A stretch of DNA of 26,540 nucleotides from HGM04593 sp045592125 (GCA_045592125.1 JAZNUE010000037.1:1-26540); one strand, 5' to 3'. Numbered from the stretch's first letter, positions 1 through 7,072 are shown. The notes: generated from the sequence alone by a model not told the origin. Program-made: numbers and translations.

Positions 1-218
1 AATGACAAAACAACGTTTTGTTATCGACGAGTTTTGCTGTGAAAAGCAAAGCGAGTCAATGACCTTTTTTGTTATCGGCGAGTTTTGCAGCAACAGGTCA
101 AACGAAGCATAGCCGCAGGTTATGCCGTTTGGGTTGCGAAAAGCAAAACGAGTCAATGACAGGGCCGTTCTGTCATTTCCCCCTTGGCCAAAATGACAAA
201 AAACGGCTGCAATCAGGC
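1..218. repeat. Dispersed hairpin repeat, copy A (short plus long form)
   Basis: This stretch holds two related units. Positions 1-66 are a short form, with GTTTTGC and GCAAAGC arms around a small loop. Positions 71-158 are a long form. In the long form, 82-149 can fold into one nested hairpin: GTTTTGC/GCAAAAC (82-88 with 143-149), GCAAC/GTTGC (90-94 with 133-137), CAAACG/CGTTTG (99-104 with 126-131) and GCATAGCC/GGTTATGC (107-114 with 118-125, one G-T pair). The long form recurs at 6579-6646 with the same length. The similarity seems to run on to about 218, which includes the stop codon of the neighbouring AAA+ gene at 213-215. It resembles a REP or MITE-like intergenic element. No transposase is present. 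Confidence 0.75.
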
Positions 219-3026
219 GGTAAAGCCTATCTCGCGGCAGGCCTTCTTGCCGCCTCGCGCTGGCTTGTGCAGGGCATAGGCTACAGAGACATCCTCAACA
301 GTTACCATACGGTAGTCGTCGCGGTTCTTTGGGCCACTGCAACGTGTCAGGCGGTCGCTCTGCGCTGGAATAATGCCATTGTTCACATACTGCTCAATCC
401 AGCGCGCATTGCTGAAATCCCAGCCCTTGTCGCGCACAGCCTCGTCAATTGTCTTGCGCAGGAAATCACGGGCGTCGGCAGCAAGCTCATAGTCCTCCTG
501 CGAGAGCTTGTACTCCGCAATCTGCATGAGCTCGCTGGCTGTGTAGTCCTCAAACTCGAACTTGTAAGGAAAACGCCCGCTAAGCCCTTGGTTGGAGCGC
601 ATCATCATCTCCATCTCTTTCTCATAGCCGGCAAATATCACAATCATGTCACTGTTCTCCTGGGCCATGGCCGTGAGCAGGCACTCTATGGCACGGCAGC
701 CGAAATCCCTGCGCTCGCCCGACGAGTCGTAGAGGGCATATGCCTCGTCAATGAAGAGGATGTTGCCCTTGGCCTCGACAAGCAGACGCTGCATGTTATG
801 CTCGGTGTCACCGATGTAGCGCCCCACAATGCGGCTCCTGTCGGCATATATGACATCACCTTTTGACAGCAGCCCCAAGGACTTGTAAATGCGCCCCATC
901 ATCTTGGCCACAGTTGTCTTTCCCGTGCCCGGATTACCTGTGAATATCATGTGGTGGCACTCTCCGCTCTTCACCTTAAGGCCCAGACGGCGGCGTTCGG
1001 TACTGTTCCTTATACGGTTGAATGCCGTTATCACATTCCTTTTCACCTTCTCAAGGCCAACCATCATATTCAGCTGTCTTATGCTCTCCTCAAACTCCCC
1101 GCTGCTCCTCAACGCAAGCTTGCCAGTATCGATATCGCATGCCTCTACGGTAGAAAGGAACTCCTTGTCACCTGTGCGCCTCTCGTCAAGCGACGAAAGC
1201 GTGCGTGATATGAAGTTCTTCACAATCCCGTTCCTTACGAAATGCGAGACAGCCGCTGCGCCCATGCCATCAAGCGCTCCCGATTCCTCGGCACTGGCCG
1301 CGGCATTCACTATAAGCTCCCAAGCCTGGCGCGAGAGATGAAGGTCGCATGCCTGCAGTTCCTTTACAATCTGCGCGACAAGCGTATCGGCACTGGGCCT
1401 GCAGGCTGCAATGCGGTTCTCGGCCGGGAAGAACCCTGCAAGCTGGGGATATCTCTCGAAAAGCTGCGTAATCTCTCCCGTGCTTCCCACAAGGCACATA
1501 ATGAGCGAGGGGCACTCTGCCATGGCGTCGGTCATCTTCCTCACCACTACCGAGCCGTTGCTTACAAGCGCCGGGACATTATACAGCGCTATGAACTTGT
1601 TGCTGCAGAAGCTGAACAGCTCATTAGCGTCGCCGAAAGGGTCAATTGCACTGGTGGAGGAAGTGAGCGATACGCAGTCGCCCGAGTCGTACTCCGTGGT
1701 ATTGCCAAGCACGCGCCCTGCAAGCGAGAGCGCCTTTAGCTCGCCTTCGCTGCTGCCGCCGTCGTACACAAAGTGCGGGAGGGTATCCAGAGCGCTCAGG
1801 CCGTTCCGCTTGCGCAGGCCATTAAGGTAGCGGCGCTGGTACATCTCAATTACATACTCCTTCATTGCCAGCGTGGCGCTGCTCTCGCGCAGCTCATGCC
1901 ATGCATTCTCCCTCTCAAGGCTGCTGAGCAGGAGGTACTCCTTGCCAAAGGGCCTTAATGCCGAGACGCTACGCTGCACTACCTTGCCATTGCCGACGTA
2001 GAGCTCTGCCTTGTACAGGGGAACATTGTCCAGCGCTATGTAGAGCGTATACTCGCCGAATAGCGGGACAGCAGCCGAGAGCGACGCAGTATGCTTCTTT
2101 CTGCTGTACAGGCTGAAGTCACCCCACGAAGAGGCTGTGCTCTGCGCCACGAGATTGCGGTTCCTGTTATACAGATAGAACGAGAACGCGTGTGTGTAGA
2201 AAAGCATACTGTCAAGGGAGAGGACAAGGGCAAGGGAAGAGGTACCCTGCAGCCTGGCCTTGAGGCCGCTTAGCGTAAATCCAGGCGATTCTGCTGGGCC
2301 GCACACACTCACAAAAGGTATACACAGCCCGCCTTCACACTCCCTGTATCTGCCCAAAAGGCCTTCGCCCTTGACGCCCCACAGGAATAGGAAGTAACAT
2401 CCTGAATCCAGTCCGTCGATTATATTGCTAAGCAAGAGAAAGGCCTCACCCTCGTTCTCATCATCCATCTCAAACGATACACGGTGCAGTGGATAGCTCA
2501 GGAACGCACTATATATATATGCCACAGGAGTAACGCTCTTGTCATGCCATTCTACACCCTGGAGCCGCATGCAGGTGTGGCCAGGACTTCCTGGAGAGAC
2601 TACAATAGGCTCGCCCGAGAGCGCATGCTCCTCGTAATTGCCGTGAGAGAACAGCACCTTGCTTGCCTTGCAGGAGACCCGCTGGCACGGTATCATGTAG
2701 GTATAAGAACCAATACGGCACTCGGTGTGCCCGTAACGGAACTCCGTGTACACACTCCCGTAACCCTCGTCTTCGCTGTCATCGTCATTGTCGTTGTCAT
2801 CGTCATTATCGTCATCATCACCGCTGCTATCGTCGTCATTGTCATCATCGTAACCGTCATCACAGCACTCACCGGCCTCGTCTGGTTCTTCTCCAAGGCT
2901 GGCACGTATATAGTCATCGACAAGCTTCTCGAACTCTTCATCACTTACCATATCTGTATCAGAGCTGCCGAATACACTCATCACCTCATTCTCGGAATCA
3001 CGCCTGTAGTTCATTTCATTCTCCAT
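213..3026 (-). CDS. CbbX/SpoVK-type AAA+ ATPase with acidic N-terminus and degenerate first AAA module
   Basis: A 937-residue protein. The C-terminal part (about 640-900) is a complete AAA+ module of the CbbX/SpoVK type: Walker A GNPGTGKTT at 697-705 (K703), Walker B ILFIDEA with D760-E761, a sensor stretch IVIFAGYE and an LSGRF arginine-finger region. These ATPases are remodelling motors, but the client cannot be read from the sequence. Residues about 51-88 are almost all Asp/Glu and are encoded by GAY-rich trinucleotide DNA. Residues about 90-400 match nothing I recognise and have no obvious membrane segments. Residues about 460-630 look like a second AAA fold that has lost Walker A: PSLIMCLVGST at 506 mirrors the intact DMIVIFAGYE strand, and a helical lid follows. 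The start is the first ATG; a second ATG lies nine bases downstream. The gene stands alone, behind tandem promoter-like sequences, and ends in the dispersed repeat. Confidence 0.9.
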   Translation of the reverse strand: MENEMNYRRDSENEVMSVFGSSDTDMVSDEEFEKLVDDYIRASLGEEPDEAGECCDDGYDDDNDDDSSGDDDDNDDDNDNDDDSEDEGYGSVYTEFRYGHTECRIGSYTYMIPCQRVSCKASKVLFSHGNYEEHALSGEPIVVSPGSPGHTCMRLQGVEWHDKSVTPVAYIYSAFLSYPLHRVSFEMDDENEGEAFLLLSNIIDGLDSGCYFLFLWGVKGEGLLGRYRECEGGLCIPFVSVCGPAESPGFTLSGLKARLQGTSSLALVLSLDSMLFYTHAFSFYLYNRNRNLVAQSTASSWGDFSLYSRKKHTASLSAAVPLFGEYTLYIALDNVPLYKAELYVGNGKVVQRSVSALRPFGKEYLLLSSLERENAWHELRESSATLAMKEYVIEMYQRRYLNGLRKRNGLSALDTLPHFVYDGGSSEGELKALSLAGRVLGNTTEYDSGDCVSLTSSTSAIDPFGDANELFSFCSNKFIALYNVPALVSNGSVVVRKMTDAMAECPSLIMCLVGSTGEITQLFERYPQLAGFFPAENRIAACRPSADTLVAQIVKELQACDLHLSRQAWELIVNAAASAEESGALDGMGAAAVSHFVRNGIVKNFISRTLSSLDERRTGDKEFLSTVEACDIDTGKLALRSSGEFEESIRQLNMMVGLEKVKRNVITAFNRIRNSTERRRLGLKVKSGECHHMIFTGNPGTGKTTVAKMMGRIYKSLGLLSKGDVIYADRSRIVGRYIGDTEHNMQRLLVEAKGNILFIDEAYALYDSSGERRDFGCRAIECLLTAMAQENSDMIVIFAGYEKEMEMMMRSNQGLSGRFPYKFEFEDYTASELMQIAEYKLSQEDYELAADARDFLRKTIDEAVRDKGWDFSNARWIEQYVNNGIIPAQSDRLTRCSGPKNRDDYRMVTVEDVSVAYALHKPARGGKKACREIGFTA

Positions 3027-3466
3027 AAGTATTTGTATTTAAAGTTATTAATTCGCCTCCCGCACGTTTGGCAAAAGGCGACAGGTATCTTGTGCGCTGC
3101 AACAGCGCACTTCTGCCCGCAGCAACGCACACCTGGCGCTGCCTAATGGGAACTGGGATAAGAGGGGGCAAGGGAGCACCCGTTCCCTGCTTGCACAAAG
3201 AACAGTGACACTTGCGTCAATAAAAAAAATACCGTCTTTCCTGCCGGCACTGAAGAGTTGCTGGGAAACAGCTGTCCCGTAATCTTTACCAATGAAGCAA
3301 TCTGCCGGCGCGGTCCACAATGTCAAAGAACGCTACGTCTGGCAGCGCCGCGTAAGCGACCCTGTCAAAAGCATTTCCACGTTCTTTGATATTTGTGTAG
3401 AGAATTTCATTCTTACATTTATTAATTTTTGCAGGCGTCTAGCAGCCGCAATCCTGCAATTAACGG
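3027..3466 (-). other. Possible long structured leader or small RNA upstream of the AAA+ gene
   Basis: No convincing gene is present. Read on the minus strand, downstream of the two promoter-like sequences, it holds several hairpin-forming segments: GTGCGCTG/CAGCGCAC with a three-base loop (3092-3110), an imperfect GCAAG/CTTGC hairpin near 3165-3195, and an inverted pair built on TCAAAGAACG/CGTTCTTTGA (about 3318-3397). A run of eight U would be made at 3229-3222, behind only a weak stem. This could be a 430-515-base 5' leader of the AAA+ mRNA, or a separate small RNA ending near 3222. I matched it to no known RNA family. Confidence 0.35.
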
Positions 3467-3499
3467 CAAATATGGTTACAAACGAGCGAGACTGGCAAA
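3467..3499 (-). promoter_or_regulatory. Second Bacteroidota-type promoter candidate for the AAA+ gene
   Basis: On the minus strand there is a TTTG (3499-3496), a 21-base spacer and CATATTTG (3474-3467), one base off TAnnTTTG. It lies 81 bases downstream of the better match at 3548-3578, so the two may act in tandem. Confidence 0.4.
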
Positions 3500-3547
3500 G
3501 TTCACTTTTAGGTCTCACTGCGAGTGCAGGCCATATTCGCGCCAGCG

Positions 3548-3578
3548 CAAATATACAAAGAGTTCCGTTAATTGCAAA
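3548..3578 (-). promoter_or_regulatory. Consensus Bacteroidota promoter (TTTG-N19-TATATTTG)
   Basis: On the minus strand TTTG (3578-3575) is followed by exactly 19 bases and TATATTTG (3555-3548), a full match to the Bacteroidota sigma-ABfr consensus. Transcription would begin near 3541 and run towards the AAA+ gene whose start codon is at 3026, leaving a leader of about 515 bases. The -33 element overlaps one arm of a 12-bp inverted repeat, TGCAATTAACGG (3455-3466) with CCGTTAATTGCA (3565-3576), which could be an operator or an RNA stem. Confidence 0.65.
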
Positions 3579-3580
3579 TA

Positions 3581-3621
3581 TTTTCGGCAAAAAGAATAAA
3601 ATTTTTCCTTTTTGCCGAAAA
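3581..3621. terminator. Hairpin terminator downstream of dnaB
   Basis: TTTTCGGCAAAAAG (3581-3594) and CTTTTTGCCGAAAA (3608-3621) are perfect 14-base arms around a 13-base A/T loop. Because the arms carry A and T runs, the hairpin could stop transcription from either side. It lies 92 bases after the dnaB stop codon and just before the promoter for the next minus-strand gene, which fits termination of dnaB. Confidence 0.75.
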
Positions 3622-3688
3622 TGACTAGAAAACTATCGCGCGACGCGATGATAGCCTTGCCTGTCTACTTTTACAGTAACTGCATCCG

Positions 3689-3709
3689 TACCCTGTTATC
3701 TGTACTCTA
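3689..3709 (-). repeat. Degenerate heptamer array after the dnaB stop
   Basis: Three 7-base units on the plus strand (TACCCTG, TTATCTG, TACTCTA) correspond to CAGAGTA-like units in the dnaB sense direction. They start three bases beyond the dnaB stop codon. The TTATCTG variant also occurs inside the array at 19961-20002. Confidence 0.5.
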
Positions 3710-3712
3710 TGT

Positions 3713-5290
3713 CTAGAAAGGCGCTGGTTCGTTGGGCCCTGGCGCCAGTTCTGGCGGCATTGGCCCGGCCTGCATGTATGTGGGGATATCGGGGATATAT
3801 TCTGGTTCGGCAGGCACTGAAGCGTTCATCTTTGAACCGCGCATTACAGGCATGTCGCCTGGAGGAGGGGGCGCCAAGGACTCGTCGTCAAGGTTCATGA
3901 AGCGGGCATACTCCTTGCGGAACAGAAGCGGCACATTGTCCAGGCCGCCGTTACGGTGCTTGGCAATGATGATTTCGGCCTTTCCGCGCCAGTCGAAGTC
4001 GCCGTCCTTGTATATGTGGAAGTACTCGGGACGGTTGACGAACATCACAATATCGGCATCCTGCTCAATGGCTCCCGACTCACGCAGGTCGCTTAGCTGC
4101 GGGCGCTTGCCCTCGATACCTTCACGTCCCTCTACATTACGGTTAAGCTGGCTAAGCGCCATGATAGGGATATTAAGTTCCTTGGCCAGTCCCTTGAGGG
4201 CACGCGAGATAGTACTGATTTCCTCCTGGCGGTTGCCCTTGCCCGTGTTGGCAGTCATGAGCTGCAGGTAGTCAATGAAAATCATCTTTACGCCATGCTC
4301 ACGCACCATTCGGCGGGCCTTTGAGCGGAGCTCAAAAACAGAGAGCTGCGGCGTGTCGTCAATATACAGGGGAGCATTCTCCAGCTGCACAATCTTGCTG
4401 TCGAGCTGTCCCCACTCATAGCGCTCAAGCTGTCCGCTACGTATCTTGTCGCCCGGAATCTGGCACACGTTACAGATGAGACGCTGCACAAGCTGCACGT
4501 TACCCATCTCAAGCGAGAACATTCCCACCGGGATACCCTGGTCAACGGCCATGTTGCGTATGAGCGAGAGCGCAAAGGCGGTCTTTCCCATGGCAGGGCG
4601 GGCAGCAAGGATGATGAGGTCGGTAGGTTGCCAGCCCGAGAGCACCTTGTCCAGGCGATGGTAACCAGTGCTGAGTCCGCTGATACCGCTTGTATTCTGC
4701 GATGCTTTCTGAATCTGCTTGTATGCCTCGCTGATTACAGGATTAATCTGGGTAAAGTCCTTCTTCATGTTATGGCTCGAAATCTCGAACAGTTCCGACT
4801 CGGCCTGCTGCATTAGCACCTCAATGTCCTGAGTCTCGTCGAACGCCTGAACCTGTGTCTTGCTAGTGAACTTTATGAGGTCGCGCGCAAGTTTCTTCTG
4901 GGCAATGATGTTCGCATGGTACTCAATGTTCACCGACGACACTACACGGCTCGTGAGCTGCGCAATGTATACAGGACCGCCCACCTCCTCGAGCGTGCCC
5001 TTGCTACGCAGGAACTCAGTAACAGTAAGTATATCAATAGGACGGTCGCTGAGGTCCATCTGCTGTATCGCGTCAAAAAGCAGCTGGTTACGCTTGTCGT
5101 AGAATGACTCGGGCCTCAGTGTCCCGCCAAGGCGGCCCATGGCGTCGCTGTCAATCATTAGCGCGCCCAGCACGGCCTCCTCAAACTCAAGCGCCTGAGG
5201 CTGCACATGCCCATATTCGCTAAGCTTTGGTGCTGTATCGGCGGCCTGACGGCGAGGCGCCCTTCTTTTTGGTATGCTTGTCTCTTCCAT
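3713..5290 (-). CDS. dnaB: Replicative DNA helicase DnaB
   Basis: 525 residues from the ATG at 5290, the usual length for Bacteroidota DnaB. It unwinds the duplex ahead of the replisome as a hexamer on the lagging strand. The N-terminal DnaB domain begins at about residue 25 (PQALEFEEAVLGALM) and is followed by the RecA-like motor with P-loop ARPAMGKT (K236), the IFIDYLQLM Walker B stretch and the LSQLNRNVEGR loop. There is no intein. The open frame continues upstream of the chosen start, but that part is hydrophobic, unlike DnaB, and overlaps the ispE promoter region. The C-terminal tail (about 475-525) is rich in Pro and acidic residues. The gene is divergent from ispE with 144 bases between, and a terminator follows. 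Confidence 0.97.
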   Translation of the reverse strand: MEETSIPKRRAPRRQAADTAPKLSEYGHVQPQALEFEEAVLGALMIDSDAMGRLGGTLRPESFYDKRNQLLFDAIQQMDLSDRPIDILTVTEFLRSKGTLEEVGGPVYIAQLTSRVVSSVNIEYHANIIAQKKLARDLIKFTSKTQVQAFDETQDIEVLMQQAESELFEISSHNMKKDFTQINPVISEAYKQIQKASQNTSGISGLSTGYHRLDKVLSGWQPTDLIILAARPAMGKTAFALSLIRNMAVDQGIPVGMFSLEMGNVQLVQRLICNVCQIPGDKIRSGQLERYEWGQLDSKIVQLENAPLYIDDTPQLSVFELRSKARRMVREHGVKMIFIDYLQLMTANTGKGNRQEEISTISRALKGLAKELNIPIMALSQLNRNVEGREGIEGKRPQLSDLRESGAIEQDADIVMFVNRPEYFHIYKDGDFDWRGKAEIIIAKHRNGGLDNVPLLFRKEYARFMNLDDESLAPPPPGDMPVMRGSKMNASVPAEPEYIPDIPTYMQAGPMPPELAPGPNEPAPF

Positions 5291-5310
5291 AATTCTCAAA
5301 TTTCCAGTTG

Positions 5311-5337
5311 CGAAGATACGCACATTGCTCCGTTCAA
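5311..5337 (-). promoter_or_regulatory. Candidate dnaB promoter
   Basis: On the minus strand TTG (5337-5335), a 16-base spacer and TATCTTCG (5318-5311) approximate the Bacteroidota promoter. The -7 box has one mismatch and the spacer is shorter than usual. Transcription would begin near 5304, about 14 bases before the start codon. Confidence 0.35.
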
Positions 5338-5358
5338 GCAGAAACATGGCACTCATCA

Positions 5359-5388
5359 TTATCAACAAAAAAAGGCAAGTTATCAACG
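5359..5388 (+). promoter_or_regulatory. Two DnaA-box-like 9-mers, 21 bp apart
   Basis: TTATCAACA (5359-5367) differs from the DnaA box TTATCCACA at one position, and TTATCAACG (5380-5388) at two. They have the same orientation and are spaced by two helical turns. They lie between the putative dnaB and ispE promoters, so DnaA control of replication genes is possible. The region is A/T-rich and the match could be chance. Confidence 0.3.
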
Positions 5389-5407
5389 GGGAATAAAAGG
5401 ATTGTAT

Positions 5408-5415
5408 TACTTTTG
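5408..5415 (+). promoter_or_regulatory. ispE promoter -7 element
   Basis: TACTTTTG matches TAnnTTTG exactly and lies 20 bases before the ispE ATG. No clear -33 TTTG lies 19-21 bases upstream, so only the -7 half is supported. Confidence 0.5.
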
Positions 5416-5434
5416 CATAAAATACTATTCCGCC

Positions 5435-6268
5435 ATGGTAACATTCCCAAACGCAAAGATAAACCTGGGCCTCGACATTGTAGAGAAGCGCCCCGACGGG
5501 TACCATAACCTTGAGACTATCTTCTACCCTATTCCGCTTGAGGACGTGCTTGAGATAACTACTGCCAAGGAGGCCAGTGCTCCCGACTACACATTCACAA
5601 TGCACAATGCCGTGTTCGAAGGAGACAGCAATGACAACCTTATTGTAAAGGCATACAAGGTACTTGCAGCAGAGCACAGGCTGCCCAAGGTGGAGATGAC
5701 GCTCTACAAGAACATACCTACCGGCGCCGGGCTTGGCGGAGGCAGCGCCGACGCGGCCTTTACGCTAAAGATGCTCAACAGCATTGCCGGCCTGGGCCTC
5801 AGTGACGAGAGGCTCGAGGAGTATGCAGCACGCATTGGCGCCGACTGCGCATTCTTTATAAGGAACACGCCCGCGTACGCGACTGGAATAGGCAACATAC
5901 TCTCGCCCGCAAGCTGCAGCCTTGCCGGATACACCATTGCGCTCGTGAAGCCCGACATACACATATCTACCAAGGAGGCATACTCTCTTGTGCGCCCCGC
6001 TGCGCCTGAGACCCCGCTCACCGGAATTGCCCGCATGCCTGTAGAGGAATGGAAAGGCCGCATGAAGAACAGTTTCGAGAAGAGCGTGTTTGCAGCGCAC
6101 CCGTCAATGGAGAGGATAAAAGAGCGGCTGTACTCGCTAGGCGCCACATATGCCTCAATGTCGGGCAGCGGTTCGGCATTATTCGGAATTTTCAAGGAAG
6201 ATATCACTGCCAGCACTCTCAAGGAGCACTTCCCAGGGATGTTCTGCTGGAGCCGGAAAATGCAGTAG
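5435..6268 (+). CDS. ispE: 4-diphosphocytidyl-2-C-methyl-D-erythritol kinase IspE
   Basis: 277 residues. It phosphorylates CDP-methylerythritol with ATP in the cytosolic MEP route to isoprenoids. It is a GHMP kinase: the start motif AKINLGL (7-13, with Lys8), the phosphate-binding loop PTGAGLGGGSADAA (95-108), the active-site Asp of IGADCAFF (Asp137) and the C-terminal SMSGSGSALFGIF loop are all present. The ATG at 5435 is chosen because the kinase motif begins six residues later and a -7 promoter box sits just upstream. The same frame is open further upstream, but that would run antisense into dnaB. The dnaB/ispE arrangement is familiar from other Bacteroidales. A heptamer array begins two bases after the stop. 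Confidence 0.96.
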   Translation: MVTFPNAKINLGLDIVEKRPDGYHNLETIFYPIPLEDVLEITTAKEASAPDYTFTMHNAVFEGDSNDNLIVKAYKVLAAEHRLPKVEMTLYKNIPTGAGLGGGSADAAFTLKMLNSIAGLGLSDERLEEYAARIGADCAFFIRNTPAYATGIGNILSPASCSLAGYTIALVKPDIHISTKEAYSLVRPAAPETPLTGIARMPVEEWKGRMKNSFEKSVFAAHPSMERIKERLYSLGATYASMSGSGSALFGIFKEDITASTLKEHFPGMFCWSRKMQ

Positions 6269-6270
6269 CG

Positions 6271-6312
6271 CAGAGTACAGAGAGCAGAGTACAGAGTACA
6301 GAGTACAGAGTA
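6271..6312 (+). repeat. Heptamer array, six CAGAGTA units
   Basis: Six contiguous 7-base units, five CAGAGTA and one CAGAGAG, fill exactly 42 bases. They begin two bases after the ispE stop. An array of the same unit and length lies in reverse orientation at 19961-20002. The period is not a multiple of three, so the array is not a coding repeat. Confidence 0.9.
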
Positions 6313-6548
6313 CAAGCGCTTATTTCCACTTTAACCCCACTTCGTGGGCTTGAACATTGGCTGCGCTCGCTGTAAAAGCTCAAGTAAACTTGGCTTTCGC
6401 TCGCTTGGCACAAGCTTTCATCTTTCATCTTTCCACTTGCGATAATACTCTCCTGAATCTCCTTATCCGCGCGCCTTTGGCCCTACCGTGTGCATTGACA
6501 GAGATTCTTCACTGCGTTCAGACGTGTTGTTGAGGGCTTTGCCCGAAA

Positions 6549-6697
6549 AATGACAAAACAACGTTTTGTTATCGACGAGTTTTGCAGCAACAGGTCAAAC
6601 GCAGCATAGCCGCAGGTTATGCCGTTTGGGTGGCGAAAAGCAAAACGAGCCAATGACTTAGCAAATATAGAATGACAAGGACTGGTTGCAATCAGGC
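6549..6697. repeat. Dispersed hairpin repeat, copy B
   Basis: Copy of the element at the left end of the window. Positions 6549-6585 match 1-37, then the sequence continues as in 89-158 without the duplicated part, and the similarity resumes up to the GCAATCAGGC at 6688-6697. The 68-base hairpin core is 6579-6646. GCATAGCC/GGTTATGC and CAAACG/CGTTTG are preserved, whereas the GTTGC arm has become GTGGC. Confidence 0.75.
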
Positions 6698-6709
6698 TAC
6701 GCATTGGAT

Positions 6710-6739
6710 GAGATGTTTCGCTGCGCTCAACATGACAGG
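6710..6739 (+). repeat. GAGAT...ATGACAGG dispersed repeat
   Basis: A 30-base segment that recurs at 26216-26245 with three mismatches. Shorter relatives lie at 6501-6522 and 6814-6839, and an inverted one at 6773-6798. The type is common between genes in Bacteroidales. Confidence 0.7.
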
Positions 6740-6772
6740 CCAAAGCCAAATGCCAACGGTCGGTGTGCCTGT

Positions 6773-6798
6773 TCATCCTGAGCAAAGCGAAGGATCTC
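6773..6798 (-). repeat. GAGAT family repeat, inverted copy
   Basis: On the minus strand it reads GAGATCCTTCGCTTTGCTCA followed by GGATGA, a close relative of the plus-strand copies 35 bases either side. The opposed copies could pair in RNA. Confidence 0.6.
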
Positions 6799-6913
6799 AA
6801 GAACGCATTGACAGAGATTCTTCACTGCATTCAGAATGAACATGTCCGGGAGTTGGCAGCTGTTTTGCTTTGCGGCCTACGGTTCTGACAGGGCTTCAGC
6901 AGCCCAGACGGAT

Positions 6914-6957
6914 AAAAAAAAGGGCGGTTGCCCCGTGATTCACATCAGGGAGCAACC
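6914..6957 (-). terminator. Intrinsic terminator of the candidate small RNA
   Basis: GGTTGCCCC (6926-6934) pairs with GGGAGCAACC (6948-6957), with one bulged A and an inner TGAT/ATCA pairing. On the minus strand the hairpin is followed by CGCCC and eight T (6921-6914). The plus strand has no matching U tract, so direction is clear. Confidence 0.75.
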
Positions 6958-7072
6958 TTAAACACAAACACAAAATAAAACACGACAAAACTACTATGCT
7001 GTTTCACCCGCCGTTTCACAACGTGCCTGGCACAGACGATCATGTTCAGGTGCCCTGCTGCGGGTGACTTGC
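6914..7072 (-). ncRNA. Candidate small RNA with its own terminator
   Basis: On the minus strand, an 8-bp pairing TCACCCGC (7067-7060) with GCGGGTGA (7011-7004) closes a domain that contains a GGCAC/GTGCC hairpin (7054-7050 with 7033-7029). A U-rich linker and a strong terminator follow. No coding frame across it is convincing. A 61-codon frame exists but begins inside the upstream terminator palindrome and ends in this one. The unit stands alone between the terminator of the OCD operon and the repeat sink. The 5' end is a guess, since no good promoter was found. I did not match it to 6S RNA or any other named family. Confidence 0.4.

Larger units (their letters stand above)
6313..6913. other. 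Gene-free repeat-rich stretch
   Basis: No gene is supported here. It contains three CTTTCAT-type heptamers (6415-6435), a repeated segment (6492-6522 and 6805-6835, one mismatch over 31 bases), the long dispersed hairpin repeat (6549-6697), and at least four members of a GAGAT-TTC-CT-TCA-ATGA family: 6501-6522, 6710-6739, 6773-6798 (inverted) and 6814-6839. Reading frames across it translate the repeats, including the peptide HVERSETS often seen in spurious predictions. Confidence 0.75.

Noticed and set aside
69..866. Plus-strand frame of 265 codons at the left end
   Set aside because: It starts inside the hairpin repeat and runs antisense to the conserved AAA+ domain; it has no recognisable motif.
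2484..3146. Plus-strand frame of 220 codons with long Val/Ile runs
   Set aside because: The Val/Ile runs are the antisense of the Asp-rich trinucleotide tract of the AAA+ gene, so it is a mirror of low-complexity DNA and not a membrane protein.
3048..3326. Minus-strand frame of 92 codons between dnaB and the AAA+ gene
   Set aside because: Cys-rich, with no family resemblance and irregular composition; it overlaps the structured leader.
5291..5677. N-terminal extension of DnaB by 129 residues
   Set aside because: The extension is hydrophobic, unlike any DnaB, and overlaps the divergent ispE promoter and start region; the MEETSIPKRR start gives normal length.
6483..6800. Minus-strand frame of 105 codons containing HVERSETS
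   Set aside because: It translates the dispersed GAGAT and hairpin repeats; this peptide string is a familiar artefact of repeat DNA.
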